DNA of 64,000 nucleotides from Paracerasibacillus soli (GCF_034006335.1 NZ_JAWDIQ010000001.1), one strand, 5' to 3'; counted from the first letter of the stretch, positions 38,930-54,451 are shown. Program-made: numbers and translations. Notes: generated by a model not told the origin, from the sequence alone.

Positions 38930-38993
38930 ATCGTCGATTAAAGTCGCCACGTCCTGTGGCAACATCGACACACCTACATCCTGTAGGCGCTGG
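38930..38993 (+). ncRNA. Probable Bacillaceae-1 RNA in the 16S-23S spacer
   Basis: GTCGAT (38933) pairs with ATCGAC (38964) around a hairpin GCCAC-GTCCT-GTGGC (38946-38960). A second hairpin CCTAC-ATCCT-GTAGG (38973-38987) follows. The two loops are GTCCT and ATCCT, i.e. RUCCU. Two terminal loops with RUCCU, near rRNA operons, is the definition of the Bacillaceae-1 RNA motif. The spacer of operon 2 lacks this block entirely. Confidence 0.65.
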
Positions 38994-39200
38994 TCGTTCG
39001 TTCAGTTTTGAGAGAGCAAATTCTCTCAAAACACCTTTTGTGTTTCATCAGAAATACAAAAAGGCTATTGGAAGTAAACATGTACCTTGAAAACCAAATA
39101 AGAAATAACAACGACATCAACTAAAATAGCTGAAGCAACTGTATAACAGAAGCGGATGCGAATAAGGCGTAAAAGCAATATATATTGCTTATTCATTGCT

Positions 39201-42115
<2,915 letters not shown>

Positions 42116-42272
42116 AGCTTCTTACTATAGTTGATTGTTTATTATATTTCTTATTTGGTTTTCAGGGTATAACTTACTTTGAATAGAATAAACTTGATTT
42201 TTTTAAAAAAACAATTATAATATTGATTGTCGAGTAAAAAGATCACTTGGCTATAATTCTATATTTGTCCAT
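42116..42272. other. Spacer between 23S and tRNA-Asn; 5S gene missing
   Basis: A 5S gene would be expected here. None of its conserved segments (CCCATACCGAACACG, GTAGTTAGGG) occur in these 157 bases, which are AT-rich and unlike the spacer of operon 2 after the first 50 bases. Confidence 0.85.
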
Positions 42273-42347
42273 TCCACAGTAGCTCAGTGGTAGAGCAATC
42301 GGCTGTTAACCGATCGGTCGTAGGTTCGAATCCTACCTGTGGAGCCA
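42273..42347 (+). tRNA. tRNA-Asn (GTT)
   Basis: Full cloverleaf with anticodon GTT in CTGTTAACC, T-arm GGTTCGAATCC and encoded CCA. Confidence 0.96.
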
Positions 42348-42348
42348 T

Positions 42349-42440
42349 GGAGAGCTGTCCGAGTGGTCGAAGGAGCACGATTGGAAATCGTGTAGGCTGC
42401 GAAAGTGGTCTCGAGGGTTCAAATCCCTCGCTCTCCGCCA
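42349..42440 (+). tRNA. tRNA-Ser (GGA)
   Basis: Class II tRNA with a long variable arm; anticodon GGA in ATTGGAAAT; encoded CCA. Confidence 0.96.
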
Positions 42441-42454
42441 TGATATTTTAACAT

Positions 42455-42529
42455 GGCCCGTTGGTCAAGCGGTTAAGACACCGCCCTTTCACGGCGGTAA
42501 CACGGGTTCGAATCCCGTACGGGTCACCA
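42455..42529 (+). tRNA. tRNA-Glu (TTC)
   Basis: Anticodon TTC in CCTTTCACG; encoded CCA. Identical to the copy at 54370. Confidence 0.96.
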
Positions 42530-42536
42530 TAAATAC

Positions 42537-42612
42537 GGAGGATTAGCTCAGCTGGGAGAGCACCTGCCTTACAAGCAGGGGGTCGCAGGTTCGAGCCCTG
42601 CATCCTCCACCA
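42537..42612 (+). tRNA. tRNA-Val (TAC)
   Basis: Anticodon TAC in CCTTACAAG; encoded CCA. Identical to the copy at 54452. Confidence 0.96.
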
Positions 42613-42639
42613 TTAATAATTAAAGAATCTTTACATTAT

Positions 42640-42717
<78 letters not shown>

Positions 42718-42734
42718 ATCTTTAGATTTACATT

Positions 42735-42811
42735 GGTCCGGTAGTTCAGTTGGTTAGAATGCCTGCCTGTCACGCAGGAGGTCGCGGGTTCGAGTCCCGT
42801 CCGGACCGCCA
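42735..42811 (+). tRNA. tRNA-Asp (GTC)
   Basis: Anticodon GTC in CCTGTCACG; encoded CCA. Identical to the copy at 54700. Confidence 0.96.
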
Positions 42812-42831
42812 TTGACAAATTCATACATATT

Positions 42832-42904
42832 GGCTCAGTAGCTCAGTCGGTAGAGCAAAGGACTGAAAATCCTTGTGTCGGCGGTTCGATTCCGTCCTGA
42901 GCCA
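42832..42904 (+). tRNA. tRNA-Phe (GAA)
   Basis: Anticodon GAA in ACTGAAAAT. CCA is not encoded (ends GAGCCA then TCTT), unlike the near-identical copy at 55841. Confidence 0.95.
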
Positions 42905-42912
42905 TCTTTTAC

Positions 42913-42996
42913 GGAGGGGTAGCGAAGTGGCTAAACGCGGCGGACTGTAAATCCGCTCCCTACGGGTTCGGCAGTTCGAATCTGCCCCCTCCACCA
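42913..42996 (+). tRNA. tRNA-Tyr (GTA)
   Basis: Class II tRNA, anticodon GTA in ACTGTAAAT; encoded CCA. In B. subtilis trnD a tRNA-Thr lies before Tyr; only 8 bp separate Phe and Tyr here, so Thr is gone. Confidence 0.95.
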
Positions 42997-43000
42997 TTCT

Positions 43001-43073
43001 AGGGGTATAGTTTAATGGTAAAACGAAGGTCTCCAAAACCTTTGATGTGGGTCGATTCCTACTACCCCTGCCA
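43001..43073 (+). tRNA. tRNA-Trp (CCA)
   Basis: Anticodon CCA in TCTCCAAAA; encoded 3' CCA. Confidence 0.95.
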
Positions 43074-43085
43074 ATTTCTTAATAT

Positions 43086-43162
43086 GGCGGTCGTGGCGAA
43101 GTGGTTAACGCACCGGATTGTGGCTCCGGCACGCGAGGGTTCAAATCCCTCCGGTCGCCCCA
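43086..43162 (+). tRNA. tRNA-His (GTG)
   Basis: Anticodon GTG in ATTGTGGCT; encoded CCA. Confidence 0.95.
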
Positions 43163-43170
43163 TATTTTAT

Positions 43171-43245
43171 TGGGCTATAGCCAAGCGGTAAGGCAACGGG
43201 TTTTGGTCCCGTCATTCCTAGGTTCGAATCCTAGTAGCCCAGCCA
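43171..43245 (+). tRNA. tRNA-Gln (TTG)
   Basis: Anticodon TTG in TTTTGGTCC; encoded CCA. Confidence 0.95.
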
Positions 43246-43249
43246 ATTA

Positions 43250-43323
43250 GCGGAAGTAGTTCAGCGGTAGATACCACCTTGCCAAGGTGGGGGTCGCGGG
43301 TTCGAATCCCGTCTTCCGCTCCA
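43250..43323 (+). tRNA. tRNA-Gly (GCC)
   Basis: Anticodon GCC in CTTGCCAAG; encoded CCA. The D-loop side reads GGTAGATACC where related genes usually have GGTAGAACACC-like sequence. Confidence 0.93.
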
Positions 43324-43347
43324 TCTTAATTTTATGTAATTGTAGGT

Positions 43348-43421
<74 letters not shown>

Positions 43422-43439
43422 AGTCTTTTTTTATTTTAT

Positions 43440-43523
43440 GCCAGTGTGGCGGAATTGGCAGACGCGCGGGATTCAAAATCCCGTGTCCCCTGGGACGTGT
43501 CGGTTCGACCCCGACCACTGGTA
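43440..43523 (+). tRNA. tRNA-Leu (CAA)
   Basis: Class II tRNA with anticodon CAA in ATTCAAAAT. CCA not encoded. Last gene of the trnD-like cluster; a second Leu gene found here in B. subtilis is absent. Confidence 0.93.
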
Positions 43524-43542
43524 TCGGAAGCCTTGATATATT

Positions 43543-43583
43543 GACGTTTTAACGGTTTATTAAATCGTTGGAGCGTCTTTTTT
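43543..43583 (+). terminator. Terminator of rRNA operon 1 and its tRNA cluster
   Basis: GACGTTTTAACG pairs with CGTTGGAGCGTC (several G-T pairs) and six T follow. The ISL3 relic starts immediately after it. Confidence 0.7.
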
Positions 43584-44213
43584 GGGCTCTACAATAAATA
43601 GTTGCTCTACAATAAATAGTGTTGGTGATAAAAATTCACTAACACTATTTTTAGTATTAGTAAAAATAGAAAACAAGTGAGTTTCCCTGTAGAATTAAAG
43701 TCGACCAAAACCAAATTCAGGAGGGAAATCACTTGTCTTACTCTAATAATATGAAAATTTTACTCGATATACAAGATAAAAACATCACGTATTACCTTAC
43801 CAATGTCTGGTATCTATCCAACGTTTTTAAACTTAAAGAAACAGCGATTTTTCTGTAAAGCTTGTAATGCTTCCTTTATTGCACGTACATCAATCGTTAA
43901 AGAACACTGCTTTATTTCATATCATACAAGAGCTAAAGTACTTATAAAATCAACCGATGCACAATCACTAACTGATATTGCCAAAGACTGTTCGGTTTCA
44001 ACCACAACAGTCCAACGTATCATAACGACAGAAGCTAAAAAATATAAGCCATACTATCATGCTTTACCGAAACATTTATCGTTTGATGAGTTTAAATATG
44101 CAAAGAAAAAGAATCTGTTTATCCTGCCGCTTAAGTGGCAGGATAAACAGATCCCGAATCATTAATATTTTAGCGACCTTAATTCAGCCACCAACACTAT
44201 TTGACAAAGAGCC
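43584..44213 (+). mobile_element. ISL3-family insertion sequence relic, internally deleted
   Basis: The left end GGCTCTACAATAAATAGTG (with a 17-bp direct duplication of GCTCTACAATAAATAGT) and the right end, whose complement reads GGCTCTTTGTCAAATAGTG, are matching terminal inverted repeats. Between them is only 630 bp rather than the usual 1.4 kb or so. The transposase is cut down to an N-terminal piece. The right end lies inside the istB gene of an IS21-type element, so this copy inserted into that one. Confidence 0.75.
43735..44165 (+). pseudogene. ISL3-family transposase fragment
   Basis: The N-terminal zinc-finger/HTH part of an ISL3 transposase: LKKQRFFCKACNASFIA, then TDIAKDCSVSTTTVQRII and LPKHLSFDEFKYAKKKN. 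The very start (TTG 43735, YSNNMKILLDIQDKNITYYL) lies in another frame and some sequence between is lost. The DDE catalytic part is missing, so it cannot be active. The frame ends inside a 40-bp palindrome (44113-44152) at the deletion point. Confidence 0.75.
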
Positions 44214-44980
44214 AAAGAATTGCGTTTACCAAGCATTCGGAGAATGGTTCAGGAAGAAACTGATTTTAAAAATCCGAAACAAGCCTATGAAGTTTTGTTA
44301 CAGGTACTTTTACAGGAGAAAAGTGATCGTTTTGTACGTGCAAAACAAAATAGAATCAGGGCGGCTAATTTCCCGCAGAAAAAGCTATTAGAAGAATTAG
44401 TTGTAGAGGCGTTACCAAATCAGACAAAGCAAAAACTACCATATTTAAAATCATTGGATTTTATTAAAGAAGGCCAAAATGTCATTCTTACAGGATCACC
44501 CGGTACGGAGAAGTCGCATATTGCCATAGGATTAGGGATGGAAGCCTGTTTAGCAGGATATAGAGTGTTTTTCGCAACGATACCGTTAATTAACCAGCTT
44601 AAAGAACATCGTTCTGAGAGAACACTGCGTTCATTTGAATTAAAATTTGAAAAATTTGACTTGGTTATTCTCGATGAACTTGGCTATATCTCATTTGATA
44701 AAGAAGGTGCAGAATTATTATTTTCTCACCTATCGTTACGTGCTGGAAGAAAATCAACGATAATTACAAGCAACCTGTCATTTTTAAAATGGCAGGAGGT
44801 CTTCCACGATTCAGTGTTAACCGCAGCATTAACCAATCGATTGACACATAAGTCCCATGTGTTAAATATGAATGGCCCTTCTTTCAGAATGAAAGAAACT
44901 GAAGAATGGCTAAAAACAAACGCAGGAGAAGTGGCTCAAAATTAGATTGCGAAATGGCTCACTTTTCACTTGCGAAATAC
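44214..44980 (+). mobile_element. IS21-family relic (istB and right end)
   Basis: Only the istB half and the right terminus remain; istA and the left end are absent. After the istB stop, GCGAAATGGCTCACTTTTC and ACTTGCGAAATAC resemble IS21 termini with their short repeats. Past 44980 the sequence reads as the sigma-like gene on the other strand, so the element interrupts that gene. Confidence 0.65.
44220..44945 (+). pseudogene. IstB-like ATPase of IS21, N-terminus lost
   Basis: A 241-residue IstB-type AAA+ helper ATPase: LRLPSIRRMVQEE near the start, YLKSLDFIKEGQNVIL, Walker A, LVILDELGYI (Walker B) and SLRAGRKSTIITSNL. The Walker A reads GSPGTEKSH where the family has GxPGTGKTH; glutamate in place of the last glycine would probably abolish ATP binding. 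The natural N-terminus was removed by the ISL3 insertion. With no istA next to it, it is not expected to work. Confidence 0.75.
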
Positions 44981-44982
44981 AA

Positions 44983-45272
44983 TTATCACCTTCTGATAAA
45001 AGTGGTTGATCAAGTGTTAAGAAATATCTGCTGTTTAACCTATTAATTCTTTTGTCATAATCTATGCTGTAAAAATAAATAAGTTTACTTACATATTTGA
45101 TTAGCTTTAACTTCGTATAATAACTCTTAAAAGCAACATCCACTTCACTCTTATTTTTTTCGCTTGGAAATAAAACGGCCTTCTGGACAAGTTCATAGTT
45201 ACTTTTTATCGCTAGAAAGCTTTTTACAATAGGATGAAGAACCTCCTTATTATCTTTTATAAACTTCCTCAT
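44983..45272 (-). pseudogene. SigO/YvrI-like sigma-70 factor, truncated by IS21 relic
   Basis: About 96 residues remain from ATG 45272: KDNKEVLHPIVKSFLAIKSN, FKSYYTKLKLIKYVSKLIYF, SIDYDKRINRLNSRYFLTL and DQPLLSEGD. This resembles the N-terminal half (region 2) of sigma-70-type factors of the SigO/YvrI kind, where a F-x-x-Y...FDKK-R...LDQP pattern occurs. The frame then runs into IS21 end sequence, so the promoter-recognition region 4 is missing. A divergent yvrJ-like gene supports the call, because sigO and yvrJ are neighbours in B. subtilis. The assignment is from pattern only. Confidence 0.5.
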
Positions 45273-45299
45273 TTTTACATTTTATCCCCCATAGGAACA

Positions 45300-45353
45300 C
45301 CCCACTTTATATATAAAAGAGATTAACCTATCTATATTATATATAAAGTGGGG
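45300..45353. promoter_or_regulatory. Divergent operator: perfect 17-bp inverted repeat
   Basis: CCCCACTTTATATATAA (45300-45316) is repeated in perfect inverse at 45337-45353 with 20 bp between. Partial matches continue outside (GGAACA left, TGTTCC right). It lies midway between the sigma-like gene and the yvrJ-like gene, so it can act on both; the AT-rich arms may include -10 boxes. Confidence 0.65.
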
Positions 45354-45469
45354 CAAATGTTCCCATTTGAAAACCTGCATTTTAATTATTTAGTTTATTT
45401 ACATAGACCTTTTTCACTATATAGAGTTAAGGGATATTATTTTTAAAGAAAAAGATGGAGGGATATGTC

Positions 45470-45649
45470 ATGTTAACTACCGAAGCACCTATTTGGGTAT
45501 CTATTATAGGTAACTTTGGATTTCCAATAGCTATCACCTTTTATTTATTTGCTCGATTTGAAAAAAAGTTAGGGGAACTAGAAAAGGTGATTAACAATCT
45601 ATCTAACACAATTAAAAAGATTGCTATTAAAAATAAAAATAGTGATTAA
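45470..45649 (+). CDS. YvrJ-family small membrane protein
   Basis: A 59-residue protein with one membrane helix. IWVSIIGNFGFPIAITFYLFARFEKKL is the YvrJ family pattern (WxSxIGNxGFPI.. then a charged coiled tail, here LGELEKVINNLSNTIKKI). YvrJ-like and BhlA/UviB-like small proteins are discussed as holin-like or bacteriocin-associated, but the role is not proven. ATG 45470 fits GGAGGG 7 nt upstream. It heads a short plus-strand set with the ORFs at 45728 and 46320. Confidence 0.72.
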   Translation: MLTTEAPIWVSIIGNFGFPIAITFYLFARFEKKLGELEKVINNLSNTIKKIAIKNKNSD

Positions 45650-45727
45650 AGGTTTGTTTTTCCTATTTGTTAACTCTTTCTATTAACAGATGTACATCAA
45701 AAACAATATAAGGGGAGATGTTTATTT

Positions 45728-46186
45728 ATGACAATACGCAATAAAATTATGACAGCATCTGAAGCCAAGACTTTACGGGATTTACACAGACAGGTTTGGG
45801 AAGGTATGGAAGGTTAAAAAGGTTACTCCGGAATCTATGGTACTGTTGTAGCTTTATGTAACGTTATACCACGTTTCAAGAAGTTCATGGGCCCAGTTTG
45901 CAAATGTTACAGGAATTGTCGACATTATTTGGCTAGCAACCCAACGAGAAAATAATAAAAGAAATATTGATAGTTTCAAAGGGGCGGAATCACAATTCGA
46001 AAGAGTTCGTTCGTTACTCGCTGCAGGAGACCATCAAAAGGCGGAAATTCAGATGAATTGGATAAAGCTCCCATCAGCTTCAAACTCTTGTGAATTTGCA
46101 GAGGGTACAGGTCTAATCCAGGAAAAGGATACAAAGTAATTAGAGTACAGTTAAAGAATGGAACTTGGGTTTCCTATACTAACTAA
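45728..46186 (+). pseudogene. Hypothetical protein, disrupted (no family recognised)
   Basis: Not recognised. ATG 45728 has AGGGGAGATG upstream, and several frames join into one plausible protein of about 150 residues: KIMTASEAKTLRDLHRQVWE, then an in-frame TAA (45815), GYSGIYGTVVALCNVIPRF and KKFMGPV, a shift near 45900, NVTGIVDIIWLATQREN and FERVRSLLAAGDHQKAEI, a shift near 46115, and GYKVIRVQLKNGTWVSYTN. A short glycine-rich hydrophobic stretch (GIYGTVVAL) sits in the first third. It lies between a YvrJ-like gene and a one-helix membrane protein, a layout seen in small bacteriocin-like loci. One stop plus two shifts suggests real decay, but sequence errors cannot be excluded. Confidence 0.45.
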
Positions 46187-46199
46187 CTTTAAACTTCTT

Positions 46200-46221
46200 A
46201 TCCCCTCTTTTAAGAGGGGAT
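46200..46221 (+). terminator. Hairpin after the disrupted ORF
   Basis: Perfect 10-bp stem ATCCCCTCTT/AAGAGGGGAT with a 2-nt centre; the following T stretch is short (ATTTCT). Confidence 0.5.
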
Positions 46222-46319
46222 ATTTCTAATTAAAAAGTAATTTGTCAAATAATAAAATATTAGCTATAACAAAATACATAATAGTTAGAAAAAATCATTT
46301 AGAAAAGTGGAGTGGTTGT

Positions 46320-46790
46320 TTGAAGAAACATAAAATTAGCTATCTAATAGCTGGGTTTCTGATATTTTCTTTCATCATAATGCGGTTTTTTAATTTATCT
46401 TTCTCCTTACCTACTACATTTAAATCGATGGTTGAAAAACAAATTACTAAAGACAAACAAATAGACATTAAAGATTTAGATATGAACAAAACTATCCTTA
46501 ATATTAGGATAGAAAAACCTTTTACATCGGCAAAAAAAATAGAAGAATATGAAACAGATGATAATGATATAATTTCAACTTTACTTAATAATGAACTTCG
46601 TTTCTACAAGGGTGGTAGATTCAAGGAAAGTAATGAAGAATATGACTTATATATTTACTTTGAAAGCTTTGTACGCAGGTATACTGTTTCCGAAGATTAT
46701 ATAAAAACCTTTGATGGAATTTATAAGATTTTAGATAAGGAAAATGACCTTTATGAAAGTCTTAAATCTCTATATAATCAGGTGCAATAA
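46320..46790 (+). CDS. Hypothetical one-helix membrane protein
   Basis: Not recognised. A 156-residue protein with a basic start (MKKHKISY), one membrane helix (LIAGFLIFSFIIMRFF) and a soluble, charged outer domain of about 120 residues without cysteines. TTG 46320 is chosen because GGAG lies 7 nt upstream; the open frame from TTG 46242 has no ribosome site. As the last gene of the yvrJ-like set it could be an immunity or anchoring protein, but that is only inference from position. Confidence 0.5.
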   Translation: MKKHKISYLIAGFLIFSFIIMRFFNLSFSLPTTFKSMVEKQITKDKQIDIKDLDMNKTILNIRIEKPFTSAKKIEEYETDDNDIISTLLNNELRFYKGGRFKESNEEYDLYIYFESFVRRYTVSEDYIKTFDGIYKILDKENDLYESLKSLYNQVQ

Positions 46791-46961
46791 AATACTACTG
46801 ATTATTTAGTATCCTTATCTTCAAAATAAAAAAAGCCCTTCTTGGGTTTGTCAAATAAAGTGTGTAAGTTAATTACATTTAATTGATATTTTCTCTAACC
46901 AACCTTAAGTGAATCTCACTTACTGTCGTATGCGCGAGCCATATATAAGGTGTTTCAACCA

Positions 46962-47141
46962 GCCACCATTGACTGTAGCGCCCGATTCCTAGTATTCGGT
47001 GGAAGGGGTCGGGACCCCGCCAGCGAATACTAGGAATCGATTTGTCCGTGTTATCATTTGTTGCAGGAGAGCTTTTAAGTTTTTCTTTTAGCTATCCTGC
47101 AATAGTACCACTACACGGACAAAAGCAAAGTCAATGATGGC
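46962..47141. repeat. 180-bp nested foldback inside the IS256 relic
   Basis: Outer arms GCCACCATTGAC (46962-46973) and GTCAATGATGGC (47130-47141) match at 11 of 12 positions. Inside, CGATTCCTAGTATTCG (46983-46998) and its perfect complement at 47024-47039 flank GGGGTC-GG-GACCCC. Then GTCCGTGT and ACACGGAC close an arm with an inner TTGCAGGA/TCCTGCAA stem. So there are two large hairpins within one outer stem. Confidence 0.7.
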
Positions 47142-47169
47142 GTATATTATTCGTAAGCTTATCTTTGAG

Positions 47170-48403
47170 TTAAATATACTTGTGTACTCTTTCTTCTAGT
47201 CCTTCATGAACTAGGAATTGGTTCATTATCATAGACCAATTCTGAATGCGACCATCTTCCCACTTTTTCTCTAATTCTTTTACTCGTAAATATAGAATCT
47301 TGAAAAGCGCGTTCTCGTTAGGAAATGCGCCTTTTTTAGTTACCTTTCTAAAGCTAGAATGGATACTCTCGACTGCATTTGTTGTATACATAATTTTTCT
47401 TATCGCACTACCATACTCAAATAGCTGTTCGACATGATGAAAGTTCCTTGTTCACACATTAATGGCACCTGGATAAGCTGACCATTGTTGTTTAAATGAC
47501 TCAAATGCACTTTGGCTTGCCTTAAGACTTTGTGCACCATAAACTTTCTTTAATGAGGCAGTAAACGCCTTGTAATCCTTGCTTGGTACATATTTAATAG
47601 CATTACGTATTAAATGAACCATGCATCGTTGAACGGTAACGTTAGGGAAAATAGCACGCGCACCTTCTTCTAGTCCACTTACTCCATCCATGGAAATAAA
47701 GAATATATCTTCAACGCCACGTGCCTTAATTTCATCGAAGATTTGCATCCATTTGCGCTTACTTTCCGTTTCATTACTCCACAGGCCTAGAATATCCTTT
47801 TTACCTTCCATCGTATAACCTAAGAATGTGTAAACAGCATATTTCTTTGTTTCATATTCATTTCTAATCGTTGTAAACATGCAGTCTACAAACAAAAAGG
47901 CATAGCAATTGCTTAATGGACGAGTCTGCCACTCTTCTAACTCAGGTATTACAGAATCCGTGATTTCCGATATCATGTCATGGAAATAGAAAAACCATAA
48001 ATATCCTCAACAGTAGAGGCAATATCACGCTGAGACATGCCTTTAGCATACATAGAAATTACTTTGTCCTCAATAGCTGAAACGTCCCTTTGGCGCTTGG
48101 GAATAAGTTGCGGCTCAAATGATCCATCACGGTCACGTGGAGTAGCAATTTCCACTTCTCCAGAACTCGTACGTAATGTTTTCTTGCCATCCCATTTCTT
48201 CTATTGGTGATATCCTTTTCACTTTTATCATTAGATTCATAGCCCAAATGGTGATTCAATTCACCTTTTAACATCGCTTCTAACATAGGCCCAAAGATAT
48301 CCTTAAAGGCATTTTGCATATCTTCTACCGATTTAGGTTGGTATTCTTCAATAATTTTATTCGCTAAGTTAACAGATTTGAAATCACGCTTAATTTTTGC
48401 CAT
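47170..48403 (-). pseudogene. IS256-family transposase (mutator type), several frameshifts
   Basis: Read from ATG 48403, the product runs through at least four frames. KSVEDMQNAFKDIFGPMLEAMLKGELNHHLGY is the N-terminal part; RDVSAIEDKVISMYAKGMSQRDIASTVEDIYG follows; then the catalytic core with FISMDGVSGLEEG (second DDE aspartate) and VQRCMVHLIRNAIKYV; then TTNAVESIHSSFRKVTKKGAFPNENAL with the catalytic glutamate. All parts of a roughly 400-residue mutator-type transposase are there, so it might be an intact gene with sequence errors; three or more breaks make real decay equally possible. Confidence 0.8.
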
Positions 48404-48524
48404 TTAAATTCCTCCAATTCCATCTATTACTATTATGGTTGAAATAAAAAAATCTAAACTGATAAATAGAAGCCGTACGCACTTCTACTTACACAGTTTA
48501 GATTACACTCTCAGAAAATACGAT

Positions 48525-48801
48525 TTGGATTAAATTGTGACTTAGTGTACTTCAAATGGGTGATTTACTTGAAGAACTCCATGATAAAAGACTTTAAATG
48601 TACAGTGATTTTACAAAGTATTGGAGTATATTAATAAAATATATGCAACTAACATCCATCATAGTGGTTCAAATTGGTTCAAGTAAAATCTATTTCAATA
48701 CTTTTTCATATGTTTTTATCCATTTGTGATTATAATCTAGAAGGTATTGACTCTAATATCTATCATTATGTATAGAGGTTGAAAAAAAGTGAAAAAAAGG
48801 A
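48525..48801. other. Intergenic before the second rRNA operon
   Basis: About 275 bp with no supported gene between the IS256 end and the first rrn promoter of operon 2. Confidence 0.4.
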
Positions 48802-48917
48802 TTGACTTAAAGTTTTATAATGTGCTATATTAATAAAGTCGCTTTTTGGTAGTCGACAAATTAACTAAATAACTTAGAAAAAAAGTTGTTTACTTTTAAT
48901 TTAGAGTGTGATATAAT
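48802..48917 (+). promoter_or_regulatory. Two tandem rRNA promoters (operon 2)
   Basis: P1 is TTGACT (48802) - 18 bp - TATATT (48826), followed by AATAAAGTCGC as in operon 1. P2 is TTTACT (48889) - 17 bp - TATAAT (48912). Upstream sequence differs from operon 1; identity begins near boxA. Confidence 0.7.
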
Positions 48918-48949
48918 TTAAAAGTTGTCGCGAAAAACGTGATATCATT

Positions 48950-48964
48950 TGCTCTTTGAAAACT
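48950..48964 (+). promoter_or_regulatory. rrn boxA antitermination site (operon 2)
   Basis: TGCTCTTTGAAAACT, identical to the site at 37040. Confidence 0.75.
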
Positions 48965-49091
48965 GAACAGAACGACCAGTATTCGAAATAAATGGTAAAG
49001 GTGCTTTTAGTAACTTAGTTGCTAAGTGCTTGAATCAAAAACTTTGAAGAAAAACAACCTCGTTTTTCTTATTTATAGCTAAGAAACAACA

Positions 49092-53972
<4,881 letters not shown>

Positions 53973-54156
53973 GCTTCTTACTATAGTTGATAGTTTATTA
54001 CATTTCTTATTTGGTTTTTGAGGTACAAAAAGCCGCGACGCAAATAATAAATTACATATATTATTTGTTCTAAGAAAGATTGGACAAGTAATAGCGGATC
54101 GGTAAATAGGAAGTCTATTAAAGTTGTTCATATCCTATGAACAATATGTATCTTGT

Positions 54157-54277
54157 TGGCCTGGTAATGAAGGCGAAGAGGCCACACCTGTTCCCATACC
54201 GAACACAGAAGTTAAGCTCTTCAGCGCCGATGGTAGTTAGGGCATTGCCCTTGCAAGAGTAGGACGTTGCCAGGCAA
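54157..54277 (+). rRNA. 5S ribosomal RNA, operon 2
   Basis: GCCTGGTAATGAAGGCGAAG starts and GTTGCCAGGC ends the molecule, pairing as helix I. The conserved CCCATACCGAACACAGAAG and GCCGATGGTAGTTAGGG are present. This is the only 5S gene in the window. Confidence 0.95.
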
Positions 54278-54369
54278 AATTACTTTTATTATGAAGTATG
54301 TCCCCACAACAGTATAAGACGATTGCGTAAATGGTTTTTGACTTATGCTATTCCTTTAATAAAAATATT

Positions 54370-54444
54370 GGCCCGTTGGTCAAGCGGTTAAGACACCGCC
54401 CTTTCACGGCGGTAACACGGGTTCGAATCCCGTACGGGTCACCA
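54370..54444 (+). tRNA. tRNA-Glu (TTC)
   Basis: Identical to the gene at 42455; encoded CCA. Confidence 0.96.
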
Positions 54445-54451
54445 TAAATAC

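Larger units (their letters stand above)
46850..48524 (-). mobile_element. IS256-family insertion sequence relic
   Basis: The transposase is on the minus strand and the ends are imperfect inverted repeats: left TTGTCAAATAAAGTGTGTAAG (46853 on) and right, read inward on the minus strand, GTAATCTAAACTGTGTAAG (to about 48524). This is the usual IS256-type end (TGTGTAAGT core). Between the left end and the transposase stop lies an unusual 300-bp non-coding part with nested palindromes (46962-47141). I could not find an 8-bp target duplication. Confidence 0.75.
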
